Assembly (NCBI RefSeq): GCF_004005495.1
Contig: NZ_RZYA01000024.1
Coordinates: 62,001-126,000, forward strand
DNA: 64,000 bases
Direction: 5' to 3'
Source: Streptomyces antnestii
GTDB taxonomy: Bacteria; Actinomycetota; Actinomycetes; Streptomycetales; Streptomycetaceae
Position 1 is the stretch's first letter. Every line of letters starts with the position of its first letter. Shown here in pieces: positions 51,823-59,493 of this stretch. Under the pieces are notes generated by a model, which saw only the letters and a list, made by a program, of their open reading frames with translations, made no database searches and had not been told where the DNA came from. Position numbers and translations under genes: made by a program.

Positions 51823-52050
51823 GTGGAGGTCAAGATCGGCGTGCAGCACGCGCCCCGCGAGATCGTTCTGGAGAGCGGCCAGACCGCCGAGGAAGTCGAG
51901 AGCGCGGTGGCCGAGGCGCTGACCGGCAAGGCGCAGCTGCTGACTCTCGAGGACGACCACGGCCGCAAGGTCCTGGTACCGGCCGAGCGCCTCGCGTACG
52001 TGGAGATCGGTGAGCCGACCGTGCGCAAGGTGGGCTTCGGCCCGGTGTAG
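51823..52050 (+). CDS. DUF3107 family protein
   Basis: A 75-residue protein (MEVKIGVQHAPREIVLESGQ) from GTG 51823, with GGAGGG 8 bases upstream. It is the full length of the actinobacterial DUF3107 family (Rv3208A/TB9.4). Function is unknown. It is followed by a 14-bp-stem terminator. Confidence 0.9.
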   Translation: MEVKIGVQHAPREIVLESGQTAEEVESAVAEALTGKAQLLTLEDDHGRKVLVPAERLAYVEIGEPTVRKVGFGPV

Positions 52051-52090
52051 CAAGCCCGGCCCGGCAGCAGCCGGGCCATGGAGAGACACA

Positions 52091-52132
52091 TGAGAAAGGG
52101 CCCGATGGCATCCGCCACCGGGCCCTTTCTCA
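52091..52132 (+). terminator. Strong terminator after DUF3107 gene
   Basis: TGAGAAAGGGCCCG and CGGGCCCTTTCTCA form a perfect 14-bp stem around a 14-base loop, about 40 bases after the stop codon. Confidence 0.88.
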
Positions 52133-52245
52133 CGTCTGTTCCGCGACCCCAGGGCACCCGTACGGGGAGGGTTGCGTTCCGCGGCCCGGGGGTAGACCGG
52201 CTAGGACCGATTTGCACCCCGGCCACTCGGGAGGGACCCCCCACG

Positions 52246-52512
52246 ATGCTCCTGGAAGCGCTCGGCTCCGCCCTGCTCGGCCTCGGTCTCGGCTGGGCCG
52301 CGGCCCGCGGCCTGCCCCACCGGCTCCCGTCCCGGGCGCTGGTGCTGCCGACGGGAATCGCGGGTGCGCTCTTCGGGGCGTTTCTGACGCATACGACGCT
52401 GGGCTCCGGACACAGCGTGGCCACCCTCACGGGAGCGGTCGTCGTGGGCGTGGCGCTGTTGTCGCTACTGCTCCGCCCCTCCGCCAGAGTCCGCCGGTCG
52501 GCAGCGGTCTAG
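52246..52512 (+). CDS. Small two- to three-helix membrane protein, unknown function
   Basis: An 88-residue protein from ATG 52246 (MLLEALGSALLGLGLGWAAA), with GGGAGGG about 10 bases upstream. It has hydrophobic helices at about 5-20, 33-50 and 58-76 and an Arg-rich C-terminus. It is convergent with the ferritin-like gene. No family is recognised. Confidence 0.7.
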   Translation: MLLEALGSALLGLGLGWAAARGLPHRLPSRALVLPTGIAGALFGAFLTHTTLGSGHSVATLTGAVVVGVALLSLLLRPSARVRRSAAV

Positions 52513-52540
52513 GCCGTGACCGACCGGCGGTGACGCGGCG

Positions 52541-53278
52541 TCAGGCGGCCAGCCCCAGAGCGGCCATCCGCTTGGTGTGCGCCTCGGTGATCCGGGAGAA
52601 CATGCGGCCGACCTCCGCGAGGTCGAACCCGTCGGCCACGCCGCCGACGAGCATCGTCGACAGGGCGTCCCGGTCGGCGACGACCCGCTGCGACTGCGAC
52701 AGGGCCTCCCCCATGAGTCGTCGCGCCCACAGCGCGAGCCGTCCGCCCACGCGCGGCTCCGCCTCGATCGCGGCCCGCACCTTCTCCACGGCGAAGCTGG
52801 CGTGCCCGGTGTCGTCGAGCACGGCAAGGACGAGGGAGCGGGTGTCCGAGTCGAGGCGTGCGGCGACCTCGCGGTAGAAATCACTGGCGATCGAGTCGCC
52901 GACGTAGGCCTTGACCAGGCCCTCCAGCCAGTCCGACGGCGCCGTCTGGCGGTGGAAGCCGTCGAGTGCGGCGACGAAGGGCTCCATCGCGTCGGTCGGC
53001 TCGACGCCGATCGCCGAGAGCCGGTCGCGCAGCTGCTCGAAGTGGTGGAACTCGGCCGACGCCATCTTCGCGAGCTCGGCCTTGTCGCCGAGCGTCGGCG
53101 CCAGCTTCGCGTCCTCCGCGAGCCGCTCGAACGCGGCGAGCTCCCCGTACGCGAGTGCGCCGAGCAGGTCGACCACCGCGGCGCGGTAGTGCGGGTCGAC
53201 GGATGCCTTCGCCCAGTTCTGGGCTGCGATTCCGGTGGGTTCGTCGGCTGCTGCGGCGGCAGTGTCAGGCGTCTCCAT
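52541..53278 (-). CDS. Ferritin-like / tRNA-(MS2IO6A)-hydroxylase-like di-iron protein
   Basis: A 245-residue all-helical protein from ATG 53278; GTG 53287 is an alternative and no ribosome site is clear for either. Helices carry the ferritin-like ligands: GELAAFERLAEDAK, ASAEFHHFEQLRDRL (ExxH), SDFYREVAARL and DTGHASFAVEKV. It is homologous to Rv3210c. It diverges from the DEAD-box helicase gene. A metal-dependent oxidation or storage role is inferred. Confidence 0.82.
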   Translation of the reverse strand: METPDTAAAAADEPTGIAAQNWAKASVDPHYRAAVVDLLGALAYGELAAFERLAEDAKLAPTLGDKAELAKMASAEFHHFEQLRDRLSAIGVEPTDAMEPFVAALDGFHRQTAPSDWLEGLVKAYVGDSIASDFYREVAARLDSDTRSLVLAVLDDTGHASFAVEKVRAAIEAEPRVGGRLALWARRLMGEALSQSQRVVADRDALSTMLVGGVADGFDLAEVGRMFSRITEAHTKRMAALGLAA

Positions 53279-53287
53279 AAACCGCAC

Positions 53288-53691
53288 AATAGCCCGCCGG
53301 GCGCCGCCGGAAGTGCCTGGTCAATGACTGTGACGACGACTACGTGACCAATTCGGCCATCGCACATGCGCGATTCCGGGGTATGGTGGTAAAGAGCCCG
53401 CCGGGTACGGACAGTACTTTCGCGTATCTGTTTGTACGTCTTTCGACGGGCCTCATGAATGAGGATGCCCGGTCGGTGGCCCGATCGGCTCCGACCCGAC
53501 AGCCCTCCGGGCGGTACGTCACACGACGTACGGCAAGAGGAGGGAATCCCTCAGCGGTACGAGCGCTCGAGCGTCGGCAGTGGTCCCGCGTCACCCGGCC
53601 CGCCCGCCTCTCGCTGGCGACCGGCGATCAATCGGCACGGTCACGACCCCCGCGTTCGCCTCGCACCGCGTCTCACAGAAGAGGCAACACC
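53288..53691 (+). promoter_or_regulatory. Long leader of the DEAD-box helicase gene
   Basis: About 400 bases without a convincing gene. The helicase frame stays open back to GTG 53344, but its Arg/Ser-rich translation is unlike the conserved protein. It contains AGAGGAGGGA at about 53535 without a following in-frame start. Long leaders are common for cold-induced DEAD-box helicase mRNAs; control by RNA structure is possible. Confidence 0.5.
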
Positions 53692-55899
53692 CTGACTACG
53701 CAGCAGATTTCTACGTTCCGAGACCTGGGCATCCTGCCCGAGACCGCCGAAGCCCTCGAGGCCGTCGGCATCGTCAACCCCTTTCCCATCCAGGAGATGA
53801 CGCTCCCCGTAGCGCTCTCCGGAACCGACGTCATCGGCCAGGCCAAGACCGGCACCGGCAAGACGCTCGGATTCGGGCTTCCGCTCCTCGAGCGCGTCAC
53901 CGTCCCCGCGGACGTCGAGGCGGGCCGGGCGAAGCCCGAGCAGCTGACCGACGCCCCGCAGGCGCTCGTCGTCGTCCCCACGCGTGAGCTGTGCCAGCAG
54001 GTCACGAACGACCTGCTGACCGCCGGCAAGGTGCGCAATGTGCGCGTCCTCGCCATATACGGCGGCCGTGCCTACGAGCCGCAGGTCGAGGCGCTCAAGA
54101 AGGGCATCGACGTCGTCGTCGGCACCCCGGGCCGCCTGCTCGACCTCGCCGGCCAGAAGAAGCTCGACCTGAAGCACGTCAAGTCCCTCGTCCTCGACGA
54201 GGCCGACGAGATGCTCGACCTGGGCTTCCTGCCCGACGTCGAGAAGATCATCAACATGCTTCCGGCCAAGCGCCAGACCATGCTGTTCTCCGCGACGATG
54301 CCGGGCGCCGTCATCGGCCTCGCCCGTCGTTACATGTCGCAGCCGACGCACATCCGCGCCACGTCGCCCGACGGCGAGGGCGCGACCGTCGCGAACATCT
54401 CGCAGCACGTCTACCGCGCGCACAACATGGACAAGCCGGAGATGGTCTCGCGCATCCTGCAGGCCGACGGCCGCGGGCTCGCGATGATCTTCTGCCGTAC
54501 GAAGCGGACCGCCGCGGACATCGCCGACCAGCTGCAGAAGCGCGGTTTCGCCTCCGGCGCGGTCCACGGTGACCTCGGCCAGGGCGCGCGCGAGCAGGCC
54601 CTGCGGGCGTTCCGCAACGGCAAGGTGGACGTGCTCGTCTGCACCGACGTCGCCGCGCGCGGCATCGACGTCGAGGGCGTCACGCACGTCATCAACTACC
54701 AGTCCCCCGAGGACGAGAAGACCTACCTGCACCGCATCGGCCGCACCGGCCGCGCGGGCGCCAAGGGCATCGCGATCACGCTGGTCGACTGGGACGACAT
54801 CCCGCGCTGGCAGCTGATCAACAAGGCGCTGGACCTGAAGTTCCCGGACCCGGTCGAGACGTACTCGTCGTCTCCGCACCTGTACGAGGAGCTGAACATC
54901 CCGGCCGGCACGAAGGGCGTGCTTCCGCGCTCCGAGCGCACCCGGGCCGGCCTGGCCGCCGAAGAGGTCGAGGACCTCGGCGAGACCGGTGGCCGTGGCG
55001 GGCGCGGCGGCCGTGGTGGCCGTACGTCCGCGCCGGCTCCCGTCGAGGAACGCGAGCGCGAGCCGCGTCCGGCGCGTACGACGCCGCGTCGCCGCCGCCG
55101 TATCCGTAACGGCGAGCCGGTGGCCGCTCCGGCGGCGAACGAGCCGCGGACGATCCCCGCGCCGGCCGAGTCCGCTCCCTCCGAATCCGCTGCCTCCGAG
55201 GCCGCGGTCGTCGAGCCGCGTACGCCGCGCCGTCGCCGCCGCACCCGTGCGGGCGCCGGTCCGGAGGCCGCCGTCGCGACGGCGGAGGCCGTGACGGAGA
55301 TCGCCACGGAGGTCGCTACGGAGACCAAGCCGAAGCGCACCCGTAAGGCCGCCGCCCCCAAGGTCACGGCCGAGGAGGTCACGGAGACCGTCGAGGCGAC
55401 GGTCCCGAGGCCGCGCCGCCGCACCCGCAAGGCCGCCGAGGCGGTCGTCGAGACCGTCGAGGCGACCGAGGCCGTCACGGAGACGAAGCCGAAGCGCACC
55501 CGCAAGGCGGCCGCGACGGTCGTCGACACGGTCGAGGCCACCGAGGCCATCACCGAGACGAAGCCGAAGCGCACCCGCAAGGCCGCCGCTCCCAAGGCGA
55601 CCGCCGACGCCGAGGCCGTCACGGAGACCAAGCCGAAGCGCACCCGCAAGGCGGCCGCGACGGTCGTCGACACGGTCGAGGCCACCGAGGCCATCACCGA
55701 GACGAAGCCGAAGCGCACCCGCAAGGCGGCGGCCCCCAAGGCGACCGCCGAAGCCGCCTCCGAAGCCACGGAGACGAAGCCGAAGCGGACCCGCAAGGCC
55801 GCCGCCCCCAAGGCGGCCGCCGAAGCGCCCACCGAGGAAGCCCCGGCCACCAAGCCCCGCCGCCGCACCCGCAAGACCGCGGAACCGACGGAGAGCTGA
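53692..55899 (+). CDS. DEAD-box ATP-dependent RNA helicase with basic repeat tail
   Basis: About 735 residues. The conserved protein begins at a CTG codon (53692), with AGAGG 8 bases upstream and no ATG/GTG/TTG nearby in frame. ATG 53797 would delete the Q-motif (NPFPIQ), so an upstream start is needed; ATG 53455 or GTG 53344 are alternatives. Motifs are AKTGTGKT (about 51), LVLDEADEML (about 168), FSATMPG, and HRIGRTGRAG (about 347). An RGG-type stretch (GGRGGRGGRGGRTS) is near 435. The last 200 residues are repeats of ETKPKRTRKAAA. It is the RhlE-like homologue of Rv3211 for RNA remodelling. Confidence 0.88.
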   Translation: MTTQQISTFRDLGILPETAEALEAVGIVNPFPIQEMTLPVALSGTDVIGQAKTGTGKTLGFGLPLLERVTVPADVEAGRAKPEQLTDAPQALVVVPTRELCQQVTNDLLTAGKVRNVRVLAIYGGRAYEPQVEALKKGIDVVVGTPGRLLDLAGQKKLDLKHVKSLVLDEADEMLDLGFLPDVEKIINMLPAKRQTMLFSATMPGAVIGLARRYMSQPTHIRATSPDGEGATVANISQHVYRAHNMDKPEMVSRILQADGRGLAMIFCRTKRTAADIADQLQKRGFASGAVHGDLGQGAREQALRAFRNGKVDVLVCTDVAARGIDVEGVTHVINYQSPEDEKTYLHRIGRTGRAGAKGIAITLVDWDDIPRWQLINKALDLKFPDPVETYSSSPHLYEELNIPAGTKGVLPRSERTRAGLAAEEVEDLGETGGRGGRGGRGGRTSAPAPVEEREREPRPARTTPRRRRRIRNGEPVAAPAANEPRTIPAPAESAPSESAASEAAVVEPRTPRRRRRTRAGAGPEAAVATAEAVTEIATEVATETKPKRTRKAAAPKVTAEEVTETVEATVPRPRRRTRKAAEAVVETVEATEAVTETKPKRTRKAAATVVDTVEATEAITETKPKRTRKAAAPKATADAEAVTETKPKRTRKAAATVVDTVEATEAITETKPKRTRKAAAPKATAEAASEATETKPKRTRKAAAPKAAAEAPTEEAPATKPRRRTRKTAEPTES
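55477..55764 (+). repeat. 144-bp tandem repeat in the helicase tail
   Basis: Bases 55477-55620 and 55621-55764 are nearly identical copies (48 residues each), containing two ETKPKRTRKAAA motifs apiece. Shorter single copies flank them from about 55310 to 55860. Confidence 0.85.
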
Positions 55900-55912
55900 G
55901 GCAGAACCAGGC

Positions 55913-55952
55913 AAACGGCCCGGTCCCCGCGAAAGCGGGGACCGGGCCGTTT
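55913..55952 (+). terminator. Terminator after the DEAD-box helicase
   Basis: A perfect 18-bp stem AAACGGCCCGGTCCCCGC/GCGGGGACCGGGCCGTTT with a GAAA tetraloop, ending in TT. It is 13 bases after the stop codon. Confidence 0.93.
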
Positions 55953-56401
55953 CGCATGCACGGCCGGCGCCCCCAAGCCCCACAGCCCACCTTCGCCCCC
56001 GGCCGCCCCGCCACCGAGGACCAGCACCCACACGCAGGCCTCCGGCCACACCCTTGCCCCAAGGCCAGCACTCCAGGGCCCGCCATCCCCAGCCTCACAG
56101 CCCCGCCAAGCCCGCCCTCGGCCCCTCTCACCCCCGCCACGGCGATCCACTCGGTCCTGGAGCGCACGACGACGACGGGCGAGATCACCAAGTAGTCGCC
56201 CAACAGCCCCACCGGCCGGCAGCCGCGCCCCGACGGGAGGGGACGTGGCGGGATGTGCGCGCGGAGCCACGTGGGGGAGCGCTCGGGCTTCATGTGCTCG
56301 CGCCGGAACCCATAGAACAGCGAGCACGTACATCCCGCCGCGTCCCCGCACTCCCCTCACGGAGCGCACGCCCCACCGAGCCGCACGGAGCGCCCCTCCG
56401 A
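55953..56401. other. Non-coding stretch with nested inverted repeats
   Basis: About 450 bases with no supported gene; the left half is C-rich and proline-coding in the open frames. In the right half, GGGGACGTGGCGGGATGT (56240-56257) pairs with ACATCCCGCCGCGTCCCC (56331-56348). GTGCTCGC (56295-56302) pairs with GCGAGCAC (56321-56328) inside it. Confidence 0.7.
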
Positions 56402-56430
56402 ATGACCTCCGTCCACGCTGCCGTTAGCCT
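56402..56430 (+). promoter_or_regulatory. Promoter of leaderless alpha/beta hydrolase gene
   Basis: ATGACC (56402-56407), a 17-base spacer, TAGCCT (56425-56430), then six bases to the ATG at 56437. With no ribosome site visible, a leaderless transcript is likely. Confidence 0.65.
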
Positions 56431-56436
56431 CGTCGC

Positions 56437-57315
56437 ATGAGTCGGCCTTCCGTGTTCGTTCCGCCTCCCGGCGCCGTCGCGCACGCGCTGAGTACCGCGC
56501 GCGGCGACTTCGCCGCCATCAGTGCCGGGCCGCGGGACGCCGCGCACACCGGCACCGCGCTCCTGCTGCCCGGGTTCACCGGCAGCAAGGAGGACTTCAT
56601 CGCCCTGCATGTGCCCCTCGCCGCCGCCGGATACCGGACCGTCGCCGTAGACGGCCGCGGCCAGTACGAGTCGCGAGGGCCGCGCGACGACGAATCCCCT
56701 TACGCACAGCGTGAGTTGGCGCGCGACGTGCTAGCGCAGGCACTCGCCGTGGACGACGGTACGCCGCTGCATCTGGTGGGACATTCGCTCGGTGGCCAGA
56801 TCGCCCGGGCCGCCGTCCTGATCGACGCGGCCCCGTTCGCCTCACTCACGCTGATGTCCTCGGGCCCGGCGCAGATCTCGCCGTCGCAGCAGGAGCGCGT
56901 CAAGCTGCTGCGGGACGCGCTCACCGTGCTCGACATGGCGCAGGTGTGGGACGCGATGCAGGCCCTGGACGCGCCGGAGGAGACGGACACCCCGAGCCCG
57001 GGCGCGGACAACGCGGACGCACTGCGGCACCGCTGGCTGCTCAACAGCCCGGCCCAGCTCATCGCCACCGGCCGTCAGCTGTGCACGGAGCCCGACCTGG
57101 TCGACGAGCTGGCGGCCGTCCGGCTGCCCAAGCACGTGCTGTCGGGCGAGCGCGACGACACCTGGCCGGTGCAGCTCCTGGACTCCATGGCCGTACGTCT
57201 CTCGGCCCGCAGGACCGTCATCGCGGGCGCCGAGCACTCCCCCAACACGGACCGCCCCGAGGAGACCGCGACGGCCCTGGCCGCGTTCTGGGACCTGCAC
57301 CCACCGGTGATCTAG
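56437..57315 (+). CDS. Alpha/beta fold hydrolase
   Basis: A 292-residue protein. Oxyanion region LLLPGFTGSKEDF, VDGRGQYESRGP, nucleophile Ser117 in VGHSLGGQIAR, acid in GERDDTWPV and His in GAEHSPNTDRPEE. No signal peptide. The nearest general type is a carboxylesterase or haloperoxidase-like hydrolase; substrate unknown. It appears leaderless and monocistronic, ending 19 bases from the convergent NYN gene. Confidence 0.88.
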   Translation: MSRPSVFVPPPGAVAHALSTARGDFAAISAGPRDAAHTGTALLLPGFTGSKEDFIALHVPLAAAGYRTVAVDGRGQYESRGPRDDESPYAQRELARDVLAQALAVDDGTPLHLVGHSLGGQIARAAVLIDAAPFASLTLMSSGPAQISPSQQERVKLLRDALTVLDMAQVWDAMQALDAPEETDTPSPGADNADALRHRWLLNSPAQLIATGRQLCTEPDLVDELAAVRLPKHVLSGERDDTWPVQLLDSMAVRLSARRTVIAGAEHSPNTDRPEETATALAAFWDLHPPVI

Positions 57316-57334
57316 GCCCCCCGCCGCCCTAGCA

Positions 57335-58240
57335 CTAGTACTGGGCCTGGAGGTGACTCCAGAAGCCGTCTCTCAACGCCCGGCGCAGATCCGACTGCCC
57401 GCGCAGCGAGTACTGCAGCAGCCCCTCCGCCTCGACGAGGAGGTCCTGGTCGACGGGACCGGGCAGGTACGGGTGGCCCGGGAGCAGGTCGACCAGTGAC
57501 TCCCTACCCCGGGCGGCCAGCCACTTCGCGGCGACCTGCGCGCCGACGAAGCGCACGTCCTCGCGCGAGGGTCGGGTCGTGCCCGCGTTCTCGAACGTCG
57601 GCCCGGCGCTGCGCCGGGACACGTACGGCTTGAAGAACGCCAGGTCGAACGTGCGCTGGCTGTCGACCTCCCAGAGGAGCGCCTCCGCTTGGTTGCGGCC
57701 TTCGGGCGCTTCGATGCCCCACAGGTGGACGCGCGCGCCGTACCCCTGTGCGGCCTCGACCGCGGAGACGAGGTCCTCGTCCCCGCCGATGAGCGCCGCG
57801 TCGCTGATGGCGCGGTGCCGGGCGAGGGACTCGAGGTCCGTGCGGATCAGGGAGTCGACGCCCTTCTGCTGGTTGTTCGCGTTGAGGTTGCCGAGCCTGA
57901 CCTTGACGTCGGGCAGTTCGGCGATGGACTGCTGCTCGTTCGTGTGGATGCGGCGCCGGGCGCCGTCGTACCAGTACACGCGCAGCAGCCGGCTGTCCGC
58001 GAAGATCGTGCGGGCCCGGTCGATGAGCGCGTCGACGATCCCTTCGGCGTCCAGGTCGAAGGATCTGCGGTCCTCGGTCCCCGCGACGAGGCGGCCGGCG
58101 GCGGCGTAGAGGTATCCGGCGTCCACGAAGATCGCGTGGGTGGACGGCGTCTTGGCCACTTCGGCGAGCATGCGCGTGAGCAGCTCGTTCGTACGGTCGA
58201 GCTCCGCGCGGATGGCCGTCAGGTCGTCGTTCACGTTCAT
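57335..58240 (-). CDS. NYN domain (PIN-like) protein
   Basis: A 301-residue protein from ATG 58240. The NYN/PIN-like nuclease fold shows AIFVDAGYLYAAAGR with Asp40, KGVDSLIRTDL, and the acidic AALIGGDEDLVSAVEAAQ. A C-terminal OST-HTH/LOTUS-like helical region is possible (AAKWLAARGRESL, LPGPVDQDLLVEAEG). NYN proteins are usually metal-dependent RNases; the acidic residues needed are present. RNA target unknown. Confidence 0.85.
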   Translation of the reverse strand: MNVNDDLTAIRAELDRTNELLTRMLAEVAKTPSTHAIFVDAGYLYAAAGRLVAGTEDRRSFDLDAEGIVDALIDRARTIFADSRLLRVYWYDGARRRIHTNEQQSIAELPDVKVRLGNLNANNQQKGVDSLIRTDLESLARHRAISDAALIGGDEDLVSAVEAAQGYGARVHLWGIEAPEGRNQAEALLWEVDSQRTFDLAFFKPYVSRRSAGPTFENAGTTRPSREDVRFVGAQVAAKWLAARGRESLVDLLPGHPYLPGPVDQDLLVEAEGLLQYSLRGQSDLRRALRDGFWSHLQAQY

Positions 58241-58331
58241 AGGTGACCCATTGTCCCGGCCGTCACGCTGCGAACACAACCGCTCCCGCTACCCACGGGT
58301 AATTAGTCTCGCGAAAAATTTCCTTAGCGTA

Positions 58332-58358
58332 GGGAATGTTTGCTGGGGGCAACTCGTT
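58332..58358 (+). promoter_or_regulatory. sigmaR-type promoter upstream of the 50-residue protein
   Basis: GGGAAT (58332-58337), an 18-base spacer, GTT (58356-58358, followed by G). The sequence matches the mrx1 promoter in form. The expected leader is about 135 bases and includes the palindrome TCCTCCAGGAGGA just before the ribosome site. Confidence 0.75.
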
Positions 58359-58502
58359 GACCACTACAGAACGCGGGGCACTGGAGCCACGCAATCCACT
58401 CTTAACGGTCAGGCAACCGCCTGGCCGTACGGCGGGCCAAGACTGTTGTCCCGCACCAGTAGTTCTCCTCCAGGAGGATGACCAGACGAAGGGAGAAGCC
58501 AT

Positions 58503-58655
58503 ATGCGCTTCGAAATCATGCGACTCGACGACGTCGACGGAATCGCCGTCGACACCACCGTCGTGGACGCCGCCTCCGTCAACCGGATCGTTCAGCAGGC
58601 GGCCTCCATCGGCCAGCGCCTCTACATCCGCCCGGCCGAGTCGCCTGCTTCGTAA
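58503..58655 (+). CDS. 50-residue conserved-looking protein under a sigmaR-type promoter
   Basis: Starts at ATG 58503, with AAGGGAG 7 bases upstream, and ends at a terminator (58704-58739). The product begins MRFEIMRLDDVDGIAVDTTV and continues with VDAASVNRIVQQAASIGQRL; one beta-alpha unit is likely. No Cys, no membrane helix. A close sequence is, from memory, common in Streptomyces genomes, but no function is assigned. Confidence 0.75.
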   Translation: MRFEIMRLDDVDGIAVDTTVVDAASVNRIVQQAASIGQRLYIRPAESPAS

Positions 58656-58703
58656 CGCGAAGACGACTCCCGATACACCGTACGTAATCGATTAACACGC
58701 TTC

Positions 58704-58739
58704 AGAGCCCCCGTACGAAAGCCGTACGGGGGCTCTTTT
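58704..58739 (+). terminator. Intrinsic terminator after the 50-residue protein
   Basis: A 14-bp perfect stem AGAGCCCCCGTACG/CGTACGGGGGCTCT with a five-base loop, ending in TTTT. It also faces the convergent marC gene. Confidence 0.92.
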
Positions 58740-58764
58740 GCGTCTACGGCGGGCGGCGCCAGGG

Positions 58765-59370
58765 TCAGGAGCTCCGGATCACCTGGGTCACGCCGTTGAT
58801 GATCTGCTGGACGGCGATCGCGGAGAGCATCATGCCCGCGAGGCGCGTCACCAGGACGACGCCGCCGTCCTTGATCACGCGGATGATCAGCAGCGAGTAG
58901 CGCATCACGAACCACAGGACGACATGGATGGCGACGATCGCCGTCCAGACCGACATCTGCGTGGCGACGCTGCCCGCCTTCTGCACGGCGAGGATGACGG
59001 ACACGATCGCGCCGGGGCCCGCGAGCAGCGGCATGCCGAGCGGCACGAGCGCGACGTTGACGTCCTTGGTCTGCTTCGGCTCGTCAGTCTTGCCGGTGAG
59101 CAGGTCGAGCGCGATGAGAAGGAGCAGCAGTCCGCCCGCGATCATCAGTGCGGGGACGGAGACATGCAGGTAGTCGAGGATCTGGTGGCCGAGGAGGCCG
59201 AAGACCGCGATGACGCCGAAGGCGACGCAGACGGCCTGGAAGGCCATCCGCTTCTGGGTCTTGGCGGGCCGGCCCGCGGTGAGCGCGAGGAAGATCGGGG
59301 TGATCCCCGGGGGGTCCATAATCACGAATAGCGTGAGAAAAAGGGATCCGAAGACGGCGAAATCAAACAC
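58765..59370 (-). CDS. MarC family integral membrane protein
   Basis: A 201-residue protein from GTG 59370 with AAGG upstream; ATG 59403 is an alternative giving 11 more residues. It has six hydrophobic helices and family signatures FLTLFVIMDPPGITPIFLAL and PLGMPLLAGPGAIVSVIL. Length is typical of MarC (UPF0056). The transport substrate is not known for the family, despite its multiple-antibiotic-resistance name. Confidence 0.9.
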   Translation of the reverse strand: MFDFAVFGSLFLTLFVIMDPPGITPIFLALTAGRPAKTQKRMAFQAVCVAFGVIAVFGLLGHQILDYLHVSVPALMIAGGLLLLLIALDLLTGKTDEPKQTKDVNVALVPLGMPLLAGPGAIVSVILAVQKAGSVATQMSVWTAIVAIHVVLWFVMRYSLLIIRVIKDGGVVLVTRLAGMMLSAIAVQQIINGVTQVIRSS

Positions 59371-59493
59371 AGGGTGCCTTGAGAGTGGGGTCCGCGGGGT
59401 CATCCGGGACGCGACGTGCGTGGGGGCGCGGTGCGCGGGTGCCCGCACCGAGGTATGGAAGAGGCGGCCCGCCGGATCGCGGCGGGCGCCGGG

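Noticed and set aside
58478..58687. Arg-rich frame starting at ATG 58478 right after AGGAGG
   Set aside because: The ribosome site abuts the ATG with no spacer, and the frame is a shifted reading of the 50-residue gene.
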